Shown in pieces: positions 63,201 through 64,000 of a stretch of DNA of 64,000 bases. The stretch is from contig JAENYP010000007.1 in the NCBI GenBank assembly GCA_016841725.1, forward strand, positions 120,577 to 184,576, read 5' to 3'. Source of the stretch: Thermincola carboxydiphila. GTDB lineage: Bacteria; Bacillota; Thermincolia; Thermincolales; UBA2595. Below the pieces are notes generated by a model. It ran no database searches, had not been told where the DNA came from, and saw only the letters and a list, made by a program, of their open reading frames with translations. A program made the translations under genes and the position numbers. Each line of letters opens with the position of its first letter. The first letter of the stretch is position 1.

Positions 63201-63612
63201 CCTCTTCATAAAAATCCCGATACCCTCTAAAATTGCAGGCATGAATCAGGCAGGCCGCCGTTTCCTCAGGTGTCACCTGTTCTTTAGCAGCCTTAATCCT
63301 GATATCATATATGCCCCGGATATTGTTTTGAAAAAACGCCTCAATCTTTTCTATTGTCGTAAAACCGATATTCTGGAGATGGGCTTTAATCCTACTTTTT
63401 CGAAATACCCTGCGCCTATTTAGCCGCCTTGCAGATCGAAAGCCGCGCCGCTGCTGGCTCTTGCGGTCTTTGCCGTATTTGTCAATTTCGCCGGAATCAA
63501 AGATCCTGACACCAAAATCTTCAATTTTCGCCGTTTCCTTTTCACCGCTGATTATACACCAGCCAACTGAACCAATGCCAATATCCAACCCGAATCGAAC
63601 CTTGTTTTTCAT
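60187..63612 (-). CDS. cas9: Cas9, type II-C
   Basis: The 1,141-residue nuclease has RuvC-I GLDIGIGSVGW (D10), the arginine-rich bridge helix (QQRRGFRSARRLNRRRVFRK), RuvC-II INIEVASEL (E532), an HNH domain EIDHIIPYSLILDNSLNNKA (D618, H619, N633) and RuvC-III HLHHAVDAV (H770, D773), followed by a C-terminal PAM-interacting region. All catalytic residues are present. The size fits compact type II-C proteins. ATG 63612 follows GGGGGAAG. cas9, cas1, cas2 and the array are in one direction; the tracrRNA is divergent upstream. Confidence 0.97.
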   Translation of the reverse strand: MKNKVRFGLDIGIGSVGWCIISGEKETAKIEDFGVRIFDSGEIDKYGKDRKSQQRRGFRSARRLNRRRVFRKSRIKAHLQNIGFTTIEKIEAFFQNNIRGIYDIRIKAAKEQVTPEETAACLIHACNFRGYRDFYEEAEKEVTGSYDQIREGEGEEKNKEETINQQALSAFDQLFRSSGCDTVSEFIVKEFKKEKENFPSIRNRETYELRYLIRREYVRDEISQILYTQSKYYSCLNKAQIDMALQIIFAQRDFEDGPGNPNEKYRRYTGFLDSRCIGKCMFYHDMDRGFRSTVIADLYAVTNTLSQYRYKEIQTGDSLLSKDAAGELVQFLLDNGNLTMTDVRKILKKHGIQLLKSENSDDKALSKAVKYLKTAKRCIEDAGLEWQDYISEPQLDYQHFSKLHKLGEVISKYHTPSRRRKELAKLDFATEKLAKAIAGKKISGTSNVSYKYMCEAVQAFLNGEIYGNFQAEKLKAHQNEKDVKDTRKMLLAVLEDDEVRKNPVVFRSINETRKIINELVRVYGSPDCINIEVASELNRSFTDRLEIKNKQLKNEKRTARIRAHIAELLNIPEDEVRQVQIEKYRLYEEQGGKCLYSGNSLGDLQDVLEDRQKRFEIDHIIPYSLILDNSLNNKALVWANENQIKRQRTPLMYLSQDKRDTFLATINVMYTRKENQISKRKYQYLKLEKLYDKEAEEILRDWKSRNINDTRYITKYIIAYIKDNLIFSGRKTTPVYGIKGNLTSRFRRVWLNEKTWGGEEKNRDETHLHHAVDAVIIANLTPEYVEIASDNIKLQQIKRRYRSVSHPEYQEYLAACIRKMKKYYGFNEDYARVLLTKTQRVPSYIPNLRDEVDIRFNDQDEELWHIQVKNFYAQKASFVRPPRIPLVSYKEERKFRGPIADSNPIKLCEIDGRTKKIRRVKVEDITIKHLDKLRTGDKSLETALHRILAGKDEKYTVGKFLKDSGLPFFETDRGQRVNKVSLVEGTTSNFYRKDINAQNYSNMGGLNYYCVEIYQNTNGETCTWGIKYVDAVKKDKKLLIKPSSLPADYGQHVMYLFPNEFIEIINKKGETKFQGYYKAVFNINSNAFYYARGNQPKQPRKCFTIASSDKVKKYHVDILGRRGGEVKCSVPLSLLRENESE

Positions 63613-63678
63613 ATAACTTCCCCCATTGACATTATATTTTATATATGTTAATATTTTCTTGAGCTTAGGATTGTTTGT

Positions 63679-63714
63679 GTGTAGGTTTATGAATATCCAT
63701 CAGAGAACCGTTTA
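63679..63714 (+). repeat. Degenerate CRISPR repeat / second anti-repeat upstream of cas9
   Basis: GTGTAGGTTTATGAATATCC and the following ATCAGAGAACC match the array repeat with two substitutions over the first 31 bases, then diverge (GTTTA). It is in the same sense as the anti-repeat 15 bases downstream and lies 67 bases before cas9 on the opposite strand. It can pair with crRNA, or mark an old array end. Confidence 0.75.
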
Positions 63715-63728
63715 TTGATTAAACAGTT

Positions 63729-63856
63729 TAAGTTTATCAATATCCATCAGCAGTTCTAAGATAAGGTACCTCTTCTGAGGTGACCGTGGGGTATGGCGGT
63801 ATCCGACAACAAATCCGCCGTTATTTTAAATATTTACCGCCGAAGGCGGTTTTTTA
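63729..63856 (+). ncRNA. tracrRNA
   Basis: The anti-repeat TAAGTTTATCAATATCCATC… (63729-63750) pairs perfectly with 21 bases of the crRNA repeat. After a small bulge (CAGTT against TTCT), CTAAGAT pairs with the crRNA 5' end GTTTTGG, using G-U pairs. Then follow stem-loops GGTACCTC-TTCT-GAGGTGACC and GGCGG…CCGCC, and a terminator ACCGCC-GAA-GGCGGT-TTTTT (63836-63855). This is the full plan of a type II-C tracrRNA, transcribed divergently from cas9. The exact 5' end is not visible. Confidence 0.92.
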
Positions 63857-64000
63857 TTTTCTGGATATGCATTTATACGTAGAAAGTAGAAAAGTGATAT
63901 AATATTTTGTAAGGAAAATCTTACTTGCGGGAAAAGTAAAGAAAGTAAAGACCTATGGTAATATGTCAAGACCCTAAGGTCAAAAATTTTTAGTAAATTT
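63857..64000. other. AT-rich flank beyond the tracrRNA
   Basis: No gene is evident. A TATAAT (63898-63903) with upstream AT-rich sequence could be a promoter for a plus-strand gene beyond the window. Confidence 0.3.

Noticed and set aside
1..64000. tRNA and rRNA genes, integrated prophage and integrative element borders
   Set aside because: No cloverleaf, rRNA segment, integrase or phage structural gene was recognised by eye; a covariance-model search could still find a tRNA.

Overview
The window looks like chromosome of an anaerobic, spore-forming Clostridia (Peptococcaceae-like Bacillota). This is inferred from gene content: a CotJABC spore-coat operon, a Tat-exported selenocysteine formate dehydrogenase, corrinoid methyltransferases of the acetogen type, anaerobic GlpABC, an SLH surface protein and Cas9. 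No rRNA or tRNA gene was recognised, so the genus cannot be fixed.

Layout. 1-4.2 kb: formate dehydrogenase operon (selenoprotein alpha subunit, four-cluster Fe-S subunit, truncated NrfD-like membrane subunit). 4.6-7.5 kb: a 59-residue membrane peptide, a DUF421 and a DUF4363 gene, and cotJABC. 7.5-13.2 kb: a UroD-family methyltransferase, a split-Soret-type dihaem cytochrome read through an in-frame UGA, a double rhodanese lipoprotein, a SelW-like/DUF2703 fusion also read through UGA, a DUF6951 protein and the remnant of a corrinoid protein gene. 13.5-21.8 kb: a decayed IS200/IS605 end beside a ~2,660-residue SLH surface protein. 22-26.6 kb: a MalT-like LuxR regulator, a HepT/MntA toxin-antitoxin pair and small membrane proteins.

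27-37.6 kb (minus strand): a nine-gene cluster with a SorC-type regulator, FGGY kinase, UroD-family methyltransferase, complete sugar ABC importer, corrinoid protein and methyltetrahydrofolate:corrinoid methyltransferase. It reads as an import, phosphorylation and demethylation pathway feeding methyl groups to tetrahydrofolate, perhaps for a methoxylated or methylated sugar or polyol. Divergent from it, 37.8-42.7 kb carries a GlpP antiterminator, a strong leader terminator and glpABC.

42.7-45.2 kb (minus strand): thioredoxin-like protein, CcdA, a corrinoid-like protein lacking the usual histidine motif, and a SigZ-like sigma factor with a DUF2703-like cysteine tail. This cluster shares a corrinoid gene and a DUF2703-type domain with the 11.8-13.2 kb locus. 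45.5-52.6 kb is mostly housekeeping: prfC, a methyltransferase, RNase J, a small HTH protein, an NHL-repeat protein and a MATE transporter, ending at a second IS200/IS605 remnant.

53.1-56.4 kb: a compact RiPP operon, with a precursor carrying six cysteines at exact CX3 spacing and two radical SAM/SPASM enzymes. 56.5-63.9 kb: a type II-C CRISPR-Cas locus with 38 repeats, cas2, a cas1 broken by one in-frame amber codon, a 1,141-residue Cas9 with all catalytic residues, and a divergent tracrRNA preceded by a second, degenerate repeat.

Most notable are three selenoprotein genes within 13 kb (two sharing a SECIS-like apical loop), the sugar-ABC/corrinoid demethylation cluster, the CX3 RiPP operon, and the Cas9 locus with a broken cas1.
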